A stretch of 64,000 bases of DNA from Trichomonas vaginalis G3 (Eukaryota > Parabasalia > Trichomonadida > Trichomonadidae). Under the pieces are notes generated by a model, which was given only the letters and a program-made list of their open reading frames with translations, did no database searches and was not told where the DNA came from. The stretch spans positions 62,001 through 126,000 of the forward strand of contig NC_067205.1 in NCBI RefSeq assembly GCF_026262505.1, read 5' to 3'. The position numbers and the translations under genes are program-made. Shown piece after piece: positions 52,210-62,345 of the stretch; positions within the stretch are counted from its first letter, which is position 1; every line of letters starts with the position of its first letter.

Positions 52210-55200
52210 ATGCCACGTAAGCTACGTAAGAATATACGTAAGAGGAAGAGAGCATTGAAACATCCAATAGTAAGACTAACACCACAACAACAGTTGCAAC
52301 AACAAATGCTGAATGACCCCACTATGTTGCAACAAATGTCAAGCAATCCTATGCTTTTAAACCGAGTTCTTGGTGCACAGAGTGGAGGTTTAAGAGCGGC
52401 ACTTTTAGCGAAAATGGCAGGCTATGGTGGAGCTGCAGACGGAACAGCCTATAACCCTCAAAGTCAAATGAATTTGAGTTCACTCAAAAATCAAATAACA
52501 GATGTCAAAAAGTCAAACATAGACATACAGAAGCAAATAAGTGAAAACGAAAAGAAACTAGAATATGACAGACACACAAAGAAACTCAATGAGTTAAACG
52601 TAGAGAAAAAGAAGAAAGAAGAACAACTGAAAGAACTAAGTACAGAGCAATATGCGAAAAAAGTGTCAGAAAAAGCAGCAGAAGTAGCAAAAATGGAACA
52701 AGATGTCATAAATTTGAAAAACCATACTACTCAATATAAAATACTGAAAGATGAAGAGATAAAACAAAAAGCCCTGAAGACATATATGGATAGCGATGAG
52801 TATAAAAAAGAAGTTGAAGCAAATGTAAAGGCAGAAAAACTTTTACAGTTGCAAAACCAAACCGTACAGTATGAAAACTTAGCACAAGAAAGTAAAAATA
52901 ACGACGCAGCCATGCAAAAGGCAATGAAAAGCGCAGAATATATAAAAGCTAACAATGACTGGTTAGATGCCCAAGCCAACGCTAAAGCAGCCCAGCTTAT
53001 AGGGTCAATAAGGACAAAAATACAAGCGGATGAAGACAGTTCAAATGAAGCTTTAACAAATGCTGACTTTAAGAACGCCTTCGAAGCTCTTCATAGTAAG
53101 GTGAAACAAGTGAACGACTTCTCATCTGGAAAGAAACTGAAGTCTGAAGGTTTCGACAAAGAGTTAAAAGAAGTAGCACAAAATATGACGAAAATAACAG
53201 ATGCAGCAACGAGACAGGCAGTTCAAAGTGCCTATGACGCCGTTAGAGCAACTGTTGTGAAAAGTCAAGAAAAAGAGTTACAACAGACCAAAACAGACCT
53301 AGTAAATGCTTTCTTAAAAACGAAAAGTCAGGTAGGACATTACGCTGCAGATGGAACATATGTGCCAGCTGGTGGAACTTATATACCACCAAACCCTCCA
53401 AGAGAAGCACCTGCACCAGGACTACCTAAAACATTTACATCGTCACATGGACACAGACACAGGCATGCACCAAATCCAGCACAGCAACCAACAGTTCAAA
53501 ACCCTGCACAACAACCACCTCCACAACCAGCACCACAACCAACAGTTCAAAACCCTGCACAGCAACCACAAACAGAGCAAGGACATAAAAGAAGTAGAGA
53601 ACAAGGAAACCAAGAATTCTTAAAAAGGCTTAAGGAAGACTATGGTTACCCAGATAGTATTGACTTTAGTGACAGATATAAAGAAGCTATTAGAAAGTTC
53701 AAGGATGGAAATACTGACCCGAACCTATTTAGCTTTATGGTTCAGCATAAAATCGGATATAATTTCAAACCTGGAAAATACAAGCTCGCTAAGGGATATG
53801 ATTTAATAGCATATCATCCAAATGACATGACTGAATTTACTCCGAGATATTTGATGTCAGAGCTAAATGACAATTCAACTCCCGTCATGAAACGCGTAAA
53901 AAATAGAGACGGAACGAAAGAAGAAAGGTTTATGAGTCCGGATGACTTAGAAAGGGAAGTTGTTAAAAACGGTCTCGGAATATATGAAATGCCAGCAGAT
54001 GAGGTACAAGAAACTCCACAGGAAGAACTAGTTCAGATACAACCAGACATGGAAGAAATAGTTCAGCAACAACAGCTAGAAGAGCCTGAAGGAAACGAAC
54101 AAGTCACTCCTTTGGAAACTAACTTCACAGAACTAGATGAAGATTTGGAACAGCCGAAAAATCTTGACCCTCAACAAGAGTATGCGGAGAATATGGAATA
54201 TTTCCAAGAGTCTAAAAAAAATTCGGCTGACATAGTAGAAGAATATCGAAAAATGTTTGCCGACATACAAAAGACTCCAACACCAGATGAAAATATTCAG
54301 CATAGAATGGAAGTACTGAAAGAAAATGTACACAAATACAACAACCCTTTTTACTTACGAGCATTTAACGTTCAATCTTCGGATGAACTCGGTGAAAATA
54401 AAAGGTTAAATTTCAAGAAAACATATAGAAATGAAACATTGTTTAAAGTTCATTCAGAACCTAACCAAGATGGAAACAAACCTACTTTTGTTTCTGCAGA
54501 CGATGGAACTACAATGAGATGGGGTCATAAAGCTAACCCGGATAGGTGGTTCATAAACTTACAACCACAATTCCAAGAAGTTGTAGACGCAATGGAAGTC
54601 AATGGTGAACCAGATATAGCTGGTATTTTAAGCGCGGCTTTAATGCCATTGAAAGATATGAAACATGCAGATATTTTGGACCAGTATGAAATGAACATGG
54701 CTGATGGAAATATAACACCTGACGTTCTAGAACATTTATCTCAAAGAACTACACAGAACCATAGAGATGGTATATTTGGTGAAGAGTTTAGAAAGAAAGT
54801 TATGGACAGAGAAGGAAGAGAACCTATTGTACATGACCTTGCAAATGAAAGTTTACAAAATGTCATAAAAACTTACTTTGCAGACAATGAACTGAGAAGG
54901 GATGAATATTTAAGAAAACTCAAATGGACAGTACCAAATGAAATGTTAGTATTGAAAAACATGTTCCTTGACAAAATAAAACCAACTACAGAAATAAACG
55001 ACGCAAGACTGAAAGATTGGGTAAAAGCTTTCCCATTCACAAAAGATATAGTTGGTAACATGGAAAGAAAACCAGAATGGCTACAAAAACATATATTTGG
55101 AAACGAGCTTATTCCATATGGACAGGCACTGTTTGAAGAGCTTGAACCGGAAACTCAGGAAAGAGTCATGCAAACAATACGCGAAGACTCAAATACAAAC

Positions 55201-55380
55201 TATGACAAACTCTTTCTAGGATATAGGTTACCTGAGATGGGCGACCAGAGCCCAAAGGCAAAAAGGACATGGGAAATTTACAACATACTAGGTGAACATG
55301 AGGCAAAGATGCAACAACTTCAAGCAGAGGGCAAGTTACCAAGCGAAACCAAAGAAGAAGAGAAGAGTAGAACAAAGTGA
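52210..55380 (+). CDS. large basic/coiled-coil protein of the virus-like element
   Basis: A 1056-residue frame of the element. Parts: a very basic start (MPRKLRKNIRKRKRALK), as in DNA-condensing core proteins; a Gln-rich segment; a long coiled coil of Lys/Glu/Ala over roughly residues 80-300; a Pro/Gln/His-rich linker (~370-470) with repeated TVQNPAQQP; and a C-terminal globular half (from about 480) without a domain I recognise. It may be a virion core or minor structural protein; this is inference from position before the capsid gene and from composition. Confidence 0.7.
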   Translation: MPRKLRKNIRKRKRALKHPIVRLTPQQQLQQQMLNDPTMLQQMSSNPMLLNRVLGAQSGGLRAALLAKMAGYGGAADGTAYNPQSQMNLSSLKNQITDVKKSNIDIQKQISENEKKLEYDRHTKKLNELNVEKKKKEEQLKELSTEQYAKKVSEKAAEVAKMEQDVINLKNHTTQYKILKDEEIKQKALKTYMDSDEYKKEVEANVKAEKLLQLQNQTVQYENLAQESKNNDAAMQKAMKSAEYIKANNDWLDAQANAKAAQLIGSIRTKIQADEDSSNEALTNADFKNAFEALHSKVKQVNDFSSGKKLKSEGFDKELKEVAQNMTKITDAATRQAVQSAYDAVRATVVKSQEKELQQTKTDLVNAFLKTKSQVGHYAADGTYVPAGGTYIPPNPPREAPAPGLPKTFTSSHGHRHRHAPNPAQQPTVQNPAQQPPPQPAPQPTVQNPAQQPQTEQGHKRSREQGNQEFLKRLKEDYGYPDSIDFSDRYKEAIRKFKDGNTDPNLFSFMVQHKIGYNFKPGKYKLAKGYDLIAYHPNDMTEFTPRYLMSELNDNSTPVMKRVKNRDGTKEERFMSPDDLEREVVKNGLGIYEMPADEVQETPQEELVQIQPDMEEIVQQQQLEEPEGNEQVTPLETNFTELDEDLEQPKNLDPQQEYAENMEYFQESKKNSADIVEEYRKMFADIQKTPTPDENIQHRMEVLKENVHKYNNPFYLRAFNVQSSDELGENKRLNFKKTYRNETLFKVHSEPNQDGNKPTFVSADDGTTMRWGHKANPDRWFINLQPQFQEVVDAMEVNGEPDIAGILSAALMPLKDMKHADILDQYEMNMADGNITPDVLEHLSQRTTQNHRDGIFGEEFRKKVMDREGREPIVHDLANESLQNVIKTYFADNELRRDEYLRKLKWTVPNEMLVLKNMFLDKIKPTTEINDARLKDWVKAFPFTKDIVGNMERKPEWLQKHIFGNELIPYGQALFEELEPETQERVMQTIREDSNTNYDKLFLGYRLPEMGDQSPKAKRTWEIYNILGEHEAKMQQLQAEGKLPSETKEEEKSRTK

Positions 55381-55492
55381 AAGTAGTGAAGAACAAAGTG
55401 AAAGTAGTGGCAATGAAGGAAAAAGAAGAGTTAAAAACTCAGTCAGGAAGAAAGTAAAGCTTGGTCCACGTGGGTTCTATTATGACACATAA
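55292..55492 (+). CDS. short basic, Ser-rich open frame of the element
   Basis: A separate 66-codon frame overlapping the end of its neighbour. It contains KPKKKRRV, like a nuclear localisation signal, and a Ser/Glu-rich stretch. Its relation to a real product is unknown. Confidence 0.3.
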   Translation: MNMRQRCNNFKQRASYQAKPKKKRRVEQSESSEEQSESSGNEGKRRVKNSVRKKVKLGPRGFYYDT

Positions 55493-55524
55493 ACCCAACT
55501 ATTCTATATTTTTACACATATGAA

Positions 55525-57132
55525 ATGTACGCCGCTCAGAATATAACGCCAACAGTTTTGGATGCCATGAATGGAAATGTTTCCGAATGGTATAACGAAT
55601 GCGACAATGCCATTAGAAGGTCAGAAATAGTTCCTGGAACTTACGAATATACAACTGCTGTTTCTTATGGAAACGTAGGTGAGTTTGGAGAAGGTTCTTC
55701 AACAACAGTAGATATTGCTTGCGACAGGTTTCATATAATTTCTATTGACAACTCTTTCTTATACGTGGAACAAGACATTGAAATAAAACCTTCTGCCAAG
55801 TTGTCTGACAAGAAAGGTTGCAATGGAATTTTCTATGTCGGATACCAATATGCTCCAGAAGTTTTCATGGGATATAAGATATATTCTAACTCTGACTTAG
55901 TTCAAACAGTAACATGGGCAAACTATGAATGGTTCGCTTTGAGAAACTCAGTACAACCACAAGCTAGAGAACAAACAGACCAGTATGCAACTATTGAGAA
56001 AATAAGAAGACTTGACCCTAACGTTCCAGGAGTTTATGTTAACCTTTCTGGACAAACTGCAGCAGCAGTAACCAAAGTAAAATTGAAACTTAGAGTTCCT
56101 TTGTCATCTTTCCTCATCTTCAGGTTTTTAAGATACTTGCCAAACTGGGCAGGAAAAATTTCTATCGAACTTACTCCAAGCAAAAATAACTTAGTCATTG
56201 CACCAACGCAAGACCCATTCACTCTTACAGACGTAAAGGGAGCAAATCAAACGTCATTCGCCGACTTTTGCAAAGACAAAGTTGACTTAGACTTTGGTTT
56301 CTCAAACCTCAACACTGAAGTAAACTACTACTTCAATGCTGCTGGAACTGCTTGGGACCCAGTTAAGTTCACATGCGAAAAATTTGAATGCAAGAGAATA
56401 GAAAGCAGACTTGCAGTCTATATGTTGGACCCAGATATTTCAAATGCTTTAGCTGCCAAATATATTGCAGTTCCACTTATGTTCCCTATACACCAAATAT
56501 CTGTCAAAGACTTTGCAGGTGAAGTTGGAAACCAAAGTGCTGACCCAGGTGCAAGAACAGATATTGCCTTAACAACTGCAATGAAACATGCAGATACTAT
56601 GTTTGTACTGTTCAGACGAACTATAAATGACTATTCTTGTTTCTACAACCCCGGTATTAAATACCATATAAACATAGATGGCAAATACTATCCAAGAGAA
56701 GAATATTCCACAGTTGAGGATATGAGGTCATACAACTTGACATTAGATGCTATGAACTTTAACAACAACTTCACAACAACCATTAACCCTGAAATGCAAA
56801 GTTCTATTATGCCATATGTGAAAGTATGGACCCATACAGGAGGTCAAAAAACTCAATATACAAATGGAGACCGTTCAAACTTTTGGCTTGGCATTCCATT
56901 TGCTGACTCAGAAGACTTTATGGGTGGTATTTCAACTGTTGGTACAGTTCAAATACAATATACTGGTGACAGAGACGGTCCAGATGAATTGAAAGCAAAG
57001 AAGTTTACAAAACCAATAGCACTTTTCACGGAAGATGCTCTTTTGAAGATTCGTTCGATGAAACCTGCTGGGGCTCCTCAGATTGGTATAACGACAGCTT
57101 CCATCGAGCAGATTTTGGCAGCAGGTCAGTAA
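55525..57132 (+). CDS. probable double-jelly-roll major capsid protein of the element
   Basis: A 535-residue, beta-rich protein with the size and residue pattern of Polinton/PLV major capsid proteins. Features include VPLSSFLIFRFLRYLPNW followed by KISIELTP (the end of a first jelly roll), two similar-sized beta domains joined near residue 270, and aromatic/Asn-rich loops. There is no enzyme motif. Position after the core-like protein and before small structural candidates fits. The assignment rests on general resemblance, so structure prediction of the sequence as it stands would settle it. Confidence 0.7.
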   Translation: MYAAQNITPTVLDAMNGNVSEWYNECDNAIRRSEIVPGTYEYTTAVSYGNVGEFGEGSSTTVDIACDRFHIISIDNSFLYVEQDIEIKPSAKLSDKKGCNGIFYVGYQYAPEVFMGYKIYSNSDLVQTVTWANYEWFALRNSVQPQAREQTDQYATIEKIRRLDPNVPGVYVNLSGQTAAAVTKVKLKLRVPLSSFLIFRFLRYLPNWAGKISIELTPSKNNLVIAPTQDPFTLTDVKGANQTSFADFCKDKVDLDFGFSNLNTEVNYYFNAAGTAWDPVKFTCEKFECKRIESRLAVYMLDPDISNALAAKYIAVPLMFPIHQISVKDFAGEVGNQSADPGARTDIALTTAMKHADTMFVLFRRTINDYSCFYNPGIKYHINIDGKYYPREEYSTVEDMRSYNLTLDAMNFNNNFTTTINPEMQSSIMPYVKVWTHTGGQKTQYTNGDRSNFWLGIPFADSEDFMGGISTVGTVQIQYTGDRDGPDELKAKKFTKPIALFTEDALLKIRSMKPAGAPQIGITTASIEQILAAGQ

Positions 57133-57464
57133 GTTGTTCTTGAACTGACTTCTCTCCGTCAAATATTGACAGTACGCCAGTTTTGATATATAATATTGTA
57201 TTAAAAACTTACCTTTAGAAATATCTGTAAGTTTTGTTGTTATATTTTTGTCAACGTCAAGAACTTTCACATCTCGGTTATACCAACTTTCTTTGCTTTA
57301 TGAAAATATTTTGGTTCAGCAAAGACTGCTATTCTATAACATTTTCCATTGTTTGTGTAAAGAACTATTCTGTCAATGAACTTGTATTGTTTGTGTGTGT
57401 AAACTTTGTTCTGCTTCAATTCGAAGAGATACTCAAATACGTCCATCTTTTTATTCTAAGTAAA
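57133..57464. other. spacer in the virus-like element
   Basis: About 330 bases between the capsid candidate and the next frame. The open frame continues upstream of the chosen ATG at 57465 but without a start codon or protein-like sequence. Confidence 0.5.
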
Positions 57465-58046
57465 ATGTCATTTCCGAAAAATAGAAGCGTAAGTGTTTCA
57501 AAAGGTTTAATGGCGATGGCAGATGTGAAGTTAAATTCACCAACTCAAACAAACAGTCAAAGTGTTGTTGTCAATGTCAAAGACAGAGATGTTGAAGTGG
57601 GGAAACCATACGAAGACGAAGATGGTATAACAATAGTTCCTGTAAAAGAACAACCAACATACCCTGAAGTTAGCAGAGACTTAAGTTCTGTTGCAGATAT
57701 TCGAAACGACTACATGCAACTTAAAGACAAACTTAAAACTCAGGAGAAGATTTGTCAAGCTTTAGGTCTAATGTTAAACTTGGTTGAGCACAACCCTGTA
57801 AAAGTGAACTCATATGTCATTGCACCTCATGAAATTTTGAAAGAACTATTGAAACTTTTGACAGAGGCAGACGATATAAACATCAAAGAAATAGAACCCG
57901 ACATTGCTTGCTGTGGTGTTTCATATAATGTCATTGACAAGATATACGTTATGAAAGGAGGTGAAACGTTGAACTTAAAATATAGTTTCCCAGACGTCAT
58001 AAAAATATTTGACGACCACAACATTTCATTAAAGTTTGTTTGCTAA
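57465..58046 (+). CDS. hypothetical structural/assembly protein of the element
   Basis: A 193-residue frame from the ATG at 57465. N-terminus Ser/Lys-rich (MSFPKNRSVSVSKGLMAMAD), an acidic middle, then a helical region (DYMQLKDKLKTQEKICQALG) and a beta-rich C-terminus with Cys pairs. I do not recognise it. Its place in the capsid block suggests an assembly or minor virion role, which is inference. Confidence 0.6.
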   Translation: MSFPKNRSVSVSKGLMAMADVKLNSPTQTNSQSVVVNVKDRDVEVGKPYEDEDGITIVPVKEQPTYPEVSRDLSSVADIRNDYMQLKDKLKTQEKICQALGLMLNLVEHNPVKVNSYVIAPHEILKELLKLLTEADDINIKEIEPDIACCGVSYNVIDKIYVMKGGETLNLKYSFPDVIKIFDDHNISLKFVC

Positions 58047-58052
58047 GTAAAA

Positions 58053-58511
58053 ATGGCAGAAGACATAGTGGTTTATACTATTACGACTAAAAACCCTGAG
58101 TCATATAATTCTATAACAACAAACTTACAAAGTCCTCAAGGACGATATTGTAAACTGACCTTAAACACGATGACGACTAAAGCCTGTTTTGCTCTTTTGA
58201 CACCAGAAGACTTTGTTGTTGTGAATGGTAAAAAATACTCCTTTGAAGATACTTACTCAGATATACCACCAACAGGTTTTGTTGACTTATTTAATACTTT
58301 AAGGACGGATGTAACATGTGCTGCAACTAGAGCAGGTTTCATTATGTTTGGATGTCCGACTGAGTTTAGTATAAACGATATGAGCTATAATACAAAACTT
58401 ATATCTGGTTTTTACTACCAACAGTTTCCTATAACAGGAAAAGGTGTCATACAAGGAATGTCTGTTCCATTGACTTTAAGTACACCTATTTATATATTGT
58501 TTCAAACTTAG
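58053..58511 (+). CDS. small beta-rich protein, possible minor capsid (penton-like)
   Basis: A 152-residue frame starting 7 bases after its neighbour ends. It is beta-rich (ITTKNPESYNSITTNL, GFIMFGCPTEFSIND, GVIQGMSVPLTLSTPIYILF) and of the size of a single jelly roll. Polintons and relatives carry a single-jelly-roll penton protein, and the position supports that, but no specific motif is visible. Confidence 0.5.
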   Translation: MAEDIVVYTITTKNPESYNSITTNLQSPQGRYCKLTLNTMTTKACFALLTPEDFVVVNGKKYSFEDTYSDIPPTGFVDLFNTLRTDVTCAATRAGFIMFGCPTEFSINDMSYNTKLISGFYYQQFPITGKGVIQGMSVPLTLSTPIYILFQT

Positions 58512-58564
58512 GTTCAAAGTGCTATTCGAATGTCGACAGAAACTACTATGACCAAAAGATACTC

Positions 58565-58858
58565 ATGCGTATAAACAACACTTTCTCTGCTGGTTTGCCT
58601 ATTGTTCATTCGAATGCAGAGTTTTCAGCTTTAGTAAACTCAAACACTTTAGCAAACATAAACTTAACCTTAGTTGACGCAAACTTTGTTCCTGTAAAAC
58701 TTTTATGTCCTATGTATTTGTCAATGACGGCAGAAAGTTTCGAATTGGAAGATGCAACTGGTGAAAGTATTGTACTACAAGAACAACTTCAACAACAAAT
58801 AGCTCAAGAACAACAAATGCAACAAATGGAACAAATGCAACAACAAGCTCAAGAATAA
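58565..58858 (+). CDS. small Gln-rich protein of the element
   Basis: A 97-residue frame. The N-terminal half is ordered (FSAGLPIVHSNAEFSALV, then LVDANFVPVKLLCPMYLSM) and the C-terminus is Gln/Met-rich (QQQIAQEQQMQQMEQMQQQ). Unknown role in the structural block. It ends 28 bases before the helicase gene. Confidence 0.5.
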   Translation: MRINNTFSAGLPIVHSNAEFSALVNSNTLANINLTLVDANFVPVKLLCPMYLSMTAESFELEDATGESIVLQEQLQQQIAQEQQMQQMEQMQQQAQE

Positions 58859-58886
58859 AAAAATATTTTTTTTTATTTTTATAAAA

Positions 58887-60122
58887 ATGTACAGAATAGA
58901 CGTTTCAGATTTTTATGACTTCCAAGCGTTCAGAAATATGTGTCCATTTCGAGACTATAACAAAGCGGTCGAGAATTTGAAACGTTTAGTCATTTATGTC
59001 GACTCTGCCCCAGAATGTTATGTCATGAAAGAATGGGATGTAGTCTTTAACAAACCTAAAGCGACAATAGTTTCAGAACAAGAATGTAAACAGAAACTTA
59101 AGAAAATAAAAGTCGTACAAGTTGGCATGAAGATGTTAGATGCTTGGGATATCTTATTGTCAAAACTTGAAGATTTTTCAGTTCGTGGTATAAAGTTTTA
59201 TACACCATCTCCAAACTTCTATTCTATCTTCACTGGATATAAATACGAACAAGTAGAATGGAAAGAAAATGTTATAGAAGCTTGGTTAGACCATGTCAAA
59301 GAAATTATATGCAATGGAAACGAAAGAGTCTATGAGTATATCTTATGTTGGTTTGCAAACATCTTACAACATCCAAGTGCTAAAAATGAAACTGCTCTCA
59401 TCATAATTGGAAAACAAGGAACAGGTAAGAACACTTTCTTTACAGATATTTTGTGCAAACTGTTAGAGGGCTATTCGAACCCTAATATGACAAACTTAGA
59501 AAACATCTGCGGTAAATTTAACTCTTCAATAGAGAATATGAAACTTATAGTATGTAACGAACTTCAAAGTATAGATACAACAAAAGTTTTGAACTCAGAT
59601 GCTTTGAAGAGTCTTATAACAGACAAAGTTGGAGTTGTTGAAAGAAAGTATAGAGACCAAAGAGTTTGTGAAAATGTTGCAAATTTCATCATGGTTTCAA
59701 ACAACGCCGTTCCGATGAAGTTAGAAAGTTCTGACAGAAGATATGTAGTTGTCAGAACGTCAGAAGCTCATATGCAAGATACAGAATATTTTGACGACTT
59801 AGCAGAAACTTTAACACCTAACTTTTACAACCACTTGTTCTCATATTTCATGACATTAGACATTTCTAAGTTCAATCCAAGACAAATTCCACATACCGAA
59901 GAGAGACAAACATTGTTAGAAGCAAACAAGAGTGTATATGAACTGTTTATAGATGAGACTAACTTTGAGTGTTTAGATGAAAGGTCATTGTACGATTCGT
60001 ATAAACAGTATTGTCAAGAGTATGGTTATATGGCAGCTTCTAAACGAACATTCTTGGCAAATGTCAAAAATCTTTTAGATGTTCAGAATGGTGTATATAC
60101 AAAGAAAAATTTTTCTGAGTAA
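58887..60122 (+). CDS. SF3 (D5/primase-associated) helicase of the element
   Basis: A 411-residue protein with a clear superfamily 3 helicase core: Walker A GKQGTGKNTF near residues 174-183; Walker B-like KLIVCNEL; a switch-type SDALKSLITD; and motif C with a sensor Asn (NFIMVSNNAVP), followed by SSDRRYVVV. This matches virus-type D5/primase-associated helicases (DUF5906/NrS-1-like). There is no primase domain in the first ~150 residues that I can recognise. Such helicases unwind origins in DNA viruses and virophages; here they may replace the usual Polinton polymerase role or act with one outside the window. Confidence 0.82.
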   Translation: MYRIDVSDFYDFQAFRNMCPFRDYNKAVENLKRLVIYVDSAPECYVMKEWDVVFNKPKATIVSEQECKQKLKKIKVVQVGMKMLDAWDILLSKLEDFSVRGIKFYTPSPNFYSIFTGYKYEQVEWKENVIEAWLDHVKEIICNGNERVYEYILCWFANILQHPSAKNETALIIIGKQGTGKNTFFTDILCKLLEGYSNPNMTNLENICGKFNSSIENMKLIVCNELQSIDTTKVLNSDALKSLITDKVGVVERKYRDQRVCENVANFIMVSNNAVPMKLESSDRRYVVVRTSEAHMQDTEYFDDLAETLTPNFYNHLFSYFMTLDISKFNPRQIPHTEERQTLLEANKSVYELFIDETNFECLDERSLYDSYKQYCQEYGYMAASKRTFLANVKNLLDVQNGVYTKKNFSE

Positions 60123-60159
60123 ATTTTAAAAAAAATATTTTTTTTATCCGATAGAAAAG

Positions 60160-60579
60160 ATGACGAAATTCATCTCAGTCAACAAGTATATGTCAGGACT
60201 TAAAGAAGAACTAGACCCATTCACATATTTGAATGTTTACTTCTACCATTTTGAAAAGTCTACATTTGACAAAGTTTGGAACATCGAACCAGTTAAGTTT
60301 GCTATTGTGACTAAAAATGGTGCGAAATTTGAAGACTTAGACATAGAAGGTTTGTTAACAGTCAAAGAAAGTTTTGACAGAAGGTTTTCAAACCTTAAAG
60401 AAGGCAAAGCATACAAACTTGTTATACCTTATGAACCAAAGAAAGCAGACGACTATGAATATTATGAGTCTAAAGTTGTAGAAGTTCAAGGTAAATTGGG
60501 TAAAAAGATTTTAGAGTCTAAGCCAGTGTTTGCTCCTAAAGAGGAAGAGAACATTGACATTGACCCAGAAATGTTCTAA
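60160..60579 (+). CDS. small hypothetical protein after the helicase
   Basis: A 139-residue frame (MTKFISVNKYMSGLKEE). Mixed alpha/beta, Lys/Glu-rich, with an acidic end. Unknown. It sits between the helicase and a reverse-strand gene, which fits a replication or single-strand-binding accessory role, but this is only a guess from position. Confidence 0.5.
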   Translation: MTKFISVNKYMSGLKEELDPFTYLNVYFYHFEKSTFDKVWNIEPVKFAIVTKNGAKFEDLDIEGLLTVKESFDRRFSNLKEGKAYKLVIPYEPKKADDYEYYESKVVEVQGKLGKKILESKPVFAPKEEENIDIDPEMF

Positions 60580-60595
60580 AAATAAAATTTTATTT

Positions 60596-61042
60596 TTACA
60601 TGTCAAATTTCTTTTTCTCTGGTTCAGGTTCTTTCTTCTCTTCTTCTACTTTCTTTTCTTTCTTTTCTCTCTTCTTCTTCTCTGGTGGAGTTATATCAAA
60701 CTTCTCAGAACCATATTTTTGTAAAAGTGCTTTGTCATTTAATAGCTCTTCTATTCTGTCTTCTATTTCATTTTCAAGAACAGCGCATGTGTCTTCTTTG
60801 CATTCTAAGAAGTTTTGTTGGACTTCATCTCTCCAAGAGGCGTCATCTCTGTCAACAAGTCTGTCATTGACAAATTTTAAGACTTCTCTGCTTAAGGTTT
60901 TATGGTTCTTGTCATATTCCCAGAAACAGAACTTTAGAACAAATTCCCCTTTCTTGTTTACACTATGTAAGATTTTATGGTCGACAGATGTTTTGCTGTC
61001 GAAAAGCTTGTCTCGAATATAGATAGCGAAATCGCTAGACAT
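60596..61042 (-). CDS. small hypothetical protein, reverse strand
   Basis: A 148-residue frame on the minus strand. It has an ordered first part (MSSDFAIYIRDKLFDSKTSV, then KFCFWEYDKNHKTLSREVLKF), a helical middle and a Lys/Glu/Pro-rich end (EKKKREKKEKKVEEEKK). It overlaps only the uncertain upstream extension of the ATPase gene. Role unknown. Confidence 0.45.
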   Translation of the reverse strand: MSSDFAIYIRDKLFDSKTSVDHKILHSVNKKGEFVLKFCFWEYDKNHKTLSREVLKFVNDRLVDRDDASWRDEVQQNFLECKEDTCAVLENEIEDRIEELLNDKALLQKYGSEKFDITPPEKKKREKKEKKVEEEKKEPEPEKKKFDM

Positions 61043-61078
61043 TTCCTAAAAGATAAAAATTTTAATTTTTCTAAAAAT

Positions 61079-61954
61079 ATGTTAGAAAAAAAGTTTGCTG
61101 ACATTGACAAGAAATTTGAGAATGTTTTAAACAAGAACAAGAGGAAGTTGGAAAATGCTCAGATAAAACCCATACATGACAAGTTCCTATTTGCTCAGAA
61201 TGGTATAACAGGTCTAATCGCACCACCTGGGTCGGGTAAGACATTCACTTATCTTAAAATGGCTGCACAACAACAAGAACTAGATGAGAAGAACCCATTC
61301 TATGAGTTAGTTGTCATTTGTAGTACTTCGGGTCAATTTGACCAAACCGTCAATTCGTTCAAAGATATTATAAAAAAGTCTAAGTTAGTATGTATAAAAG
61401 ACTCTGAGTTGTTAGATTGGATAAAGAAGTACCAAAGAAGAGTTTTGAAGTACAATGCTATAAATGAGTATGTCAATTCTAAGTTTAAAGACCCAAATGA
61501 GGAAATGCAGAGAATATTAGAGAAGAAACACTTCAGAAACAAACAGAAAGAGATAGAATACATTTCGAAGAAATTGCAATCTTACGATTGGAAGACTTAC
61601 CCTCATAGATGTCTTCTTATCTTAGATGACTTTGCTTCTCATCCTTTGTTAAAGAACAGAGAACAAGATATGTGTCGAATTCTTAAGAAGCTCAGACACT
61701 TTAACATCTCTGTTGTCATTTGTGTACAGACAGCAAAGAGTTTAAGTAAGGATGTAAAGAGAATACTTACTGACATTGTACTTTTCCCCGGATTGTCCGA
61801 AGACGATTTCATGGAACTTATGAAAGAGTCCATGGCAGGTAAGTTTGACAGACATGAACTATGGGAGAAGTACAAAGTCATACAAGACCCTCATACTTCT
61901 TTCAGAATTCACATCTACGCAAACAAAGTTCAAATTGTAAAAAGTCAAGCGTAA
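61079..61954 (+). CDS. packaging-type (FtsK/A32-like) ATPase of the element
   Basis: A 291-residue ATPase from the ATG at 61079; an upstream ATG at 60977 would overlap the reverse gene. Walker A is GLIAPPGSGKTF; Walker B is HRCLLILDDFASHPLL; a later sensor-like QTAKSLSKDVKRILTDIVLF follows. This is the pattern of virus genome-packaging ATPases of the A32/HerA group, which Polintons and nucleocytoplasmic viruses share. Probably loads the genome into the capsid. Confidence 0.8.
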   Translation: MLEKKFADIDKKFENVLNKNKRKLENAQIKPIHDKFLFAQNGITGLIAPPGSGKTFTYLKMAAQQQELDEKNPFYELVVICSTSGQFDQTVNSFKDIIKKSKLVCIKDSELLDWIKKYQRRVLKYNAINEYVNSKFKDPNEEMQRILEKKHFRNKQKEIEYISKKLQSYDWKTYPHRCLLILDDFASHPLLKNREQDMCRILKKLRHFNISVVICVQTAKSLSKDVKRILTDIVLFPGLSEDDFMELMKESMAGKFDRHELWEKYKVIQDPHTSFRIHIYANKVQIVKSQA

Positions 61955-61971
61955 AAATGTAAGTGTTAGTC

Positions 61972-62046
61972 TTAGTCTGCTTGTGGTGCTGGGGCTGTCG
62001 GTTCTTCTGGCTTTGGAATGGACTCGGTTGGTGGTACGTCGGACAT
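61972..62046 (-). CDS. very short Pro/Glu-rich open frame beside the minisatellite
   Basis: 24 codons (MSDVPPTESIPKPEEPTAPA) pointing left, with its ATG at the left edge of the minisatellite. Probably too short to call as a gene; listed because a matching ATG stands at the other edge. Confidence 0.2.
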   Translation of the reverse strand: MSDVPPTESIPKPEEPTAPAPQAD

Positions 62047-62055
62047 TGTCTTGAA

Positions 62056-62345
62056 ACAATAAAAGACTTGTCTTGAAAAAGTAAAAGACTTGTCTTGAAA
62101 CAATAAAAGACTTGTCTTGAAAAAGTAAAAGACTTGTCTTGAAAAAGTAAAAGACTTGTCTTGAAAAAGTAAAAGACTTGTCTTGAAAAAGTAAAAGACT
62201 TGTCTTGAAAAAAGTAAAAGACTTGTCTTGAAAAAGTAAAAGACTTGTCTTGAAAAAGTAAAAGACTTGTCTTGAAAAAGTAAAAGACTTGTCTTGAAAA
62301 AGTAAAAGACTTGTCTTGAAAAAGTAAAAGACTTGTCTTGAAAAA
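62056..62345. repeat. 22-bp minisatellite, block 1 (about 13 units)
   Basis: Tandem copies of a 22-bp unit, GACTTGTCTTGAAAAAGTAA plus AA, almost identical from unit to unit. Each contains AAGAC-TT-GTCTT, a 5-bp inverted repeat. Two early units carry AACAAT in place of AAAAGT. Confidence 0.9.

Noticed and set aside
57234-57464. N-terminal extension of the 57465-58046 protein
   Set aside because: The open frame continues but starts with TTG and reads as hydrophobic noise; the ATG at 57465 gives a sensible N-terminus.
60600-61022. Plus-strand Ser/Phe-rich frame opposite the reverse gene
   Set aside because: Mirror of the Lys/Glu-rich end of the minus-strand gene; the composition is that of an antisense shadow.
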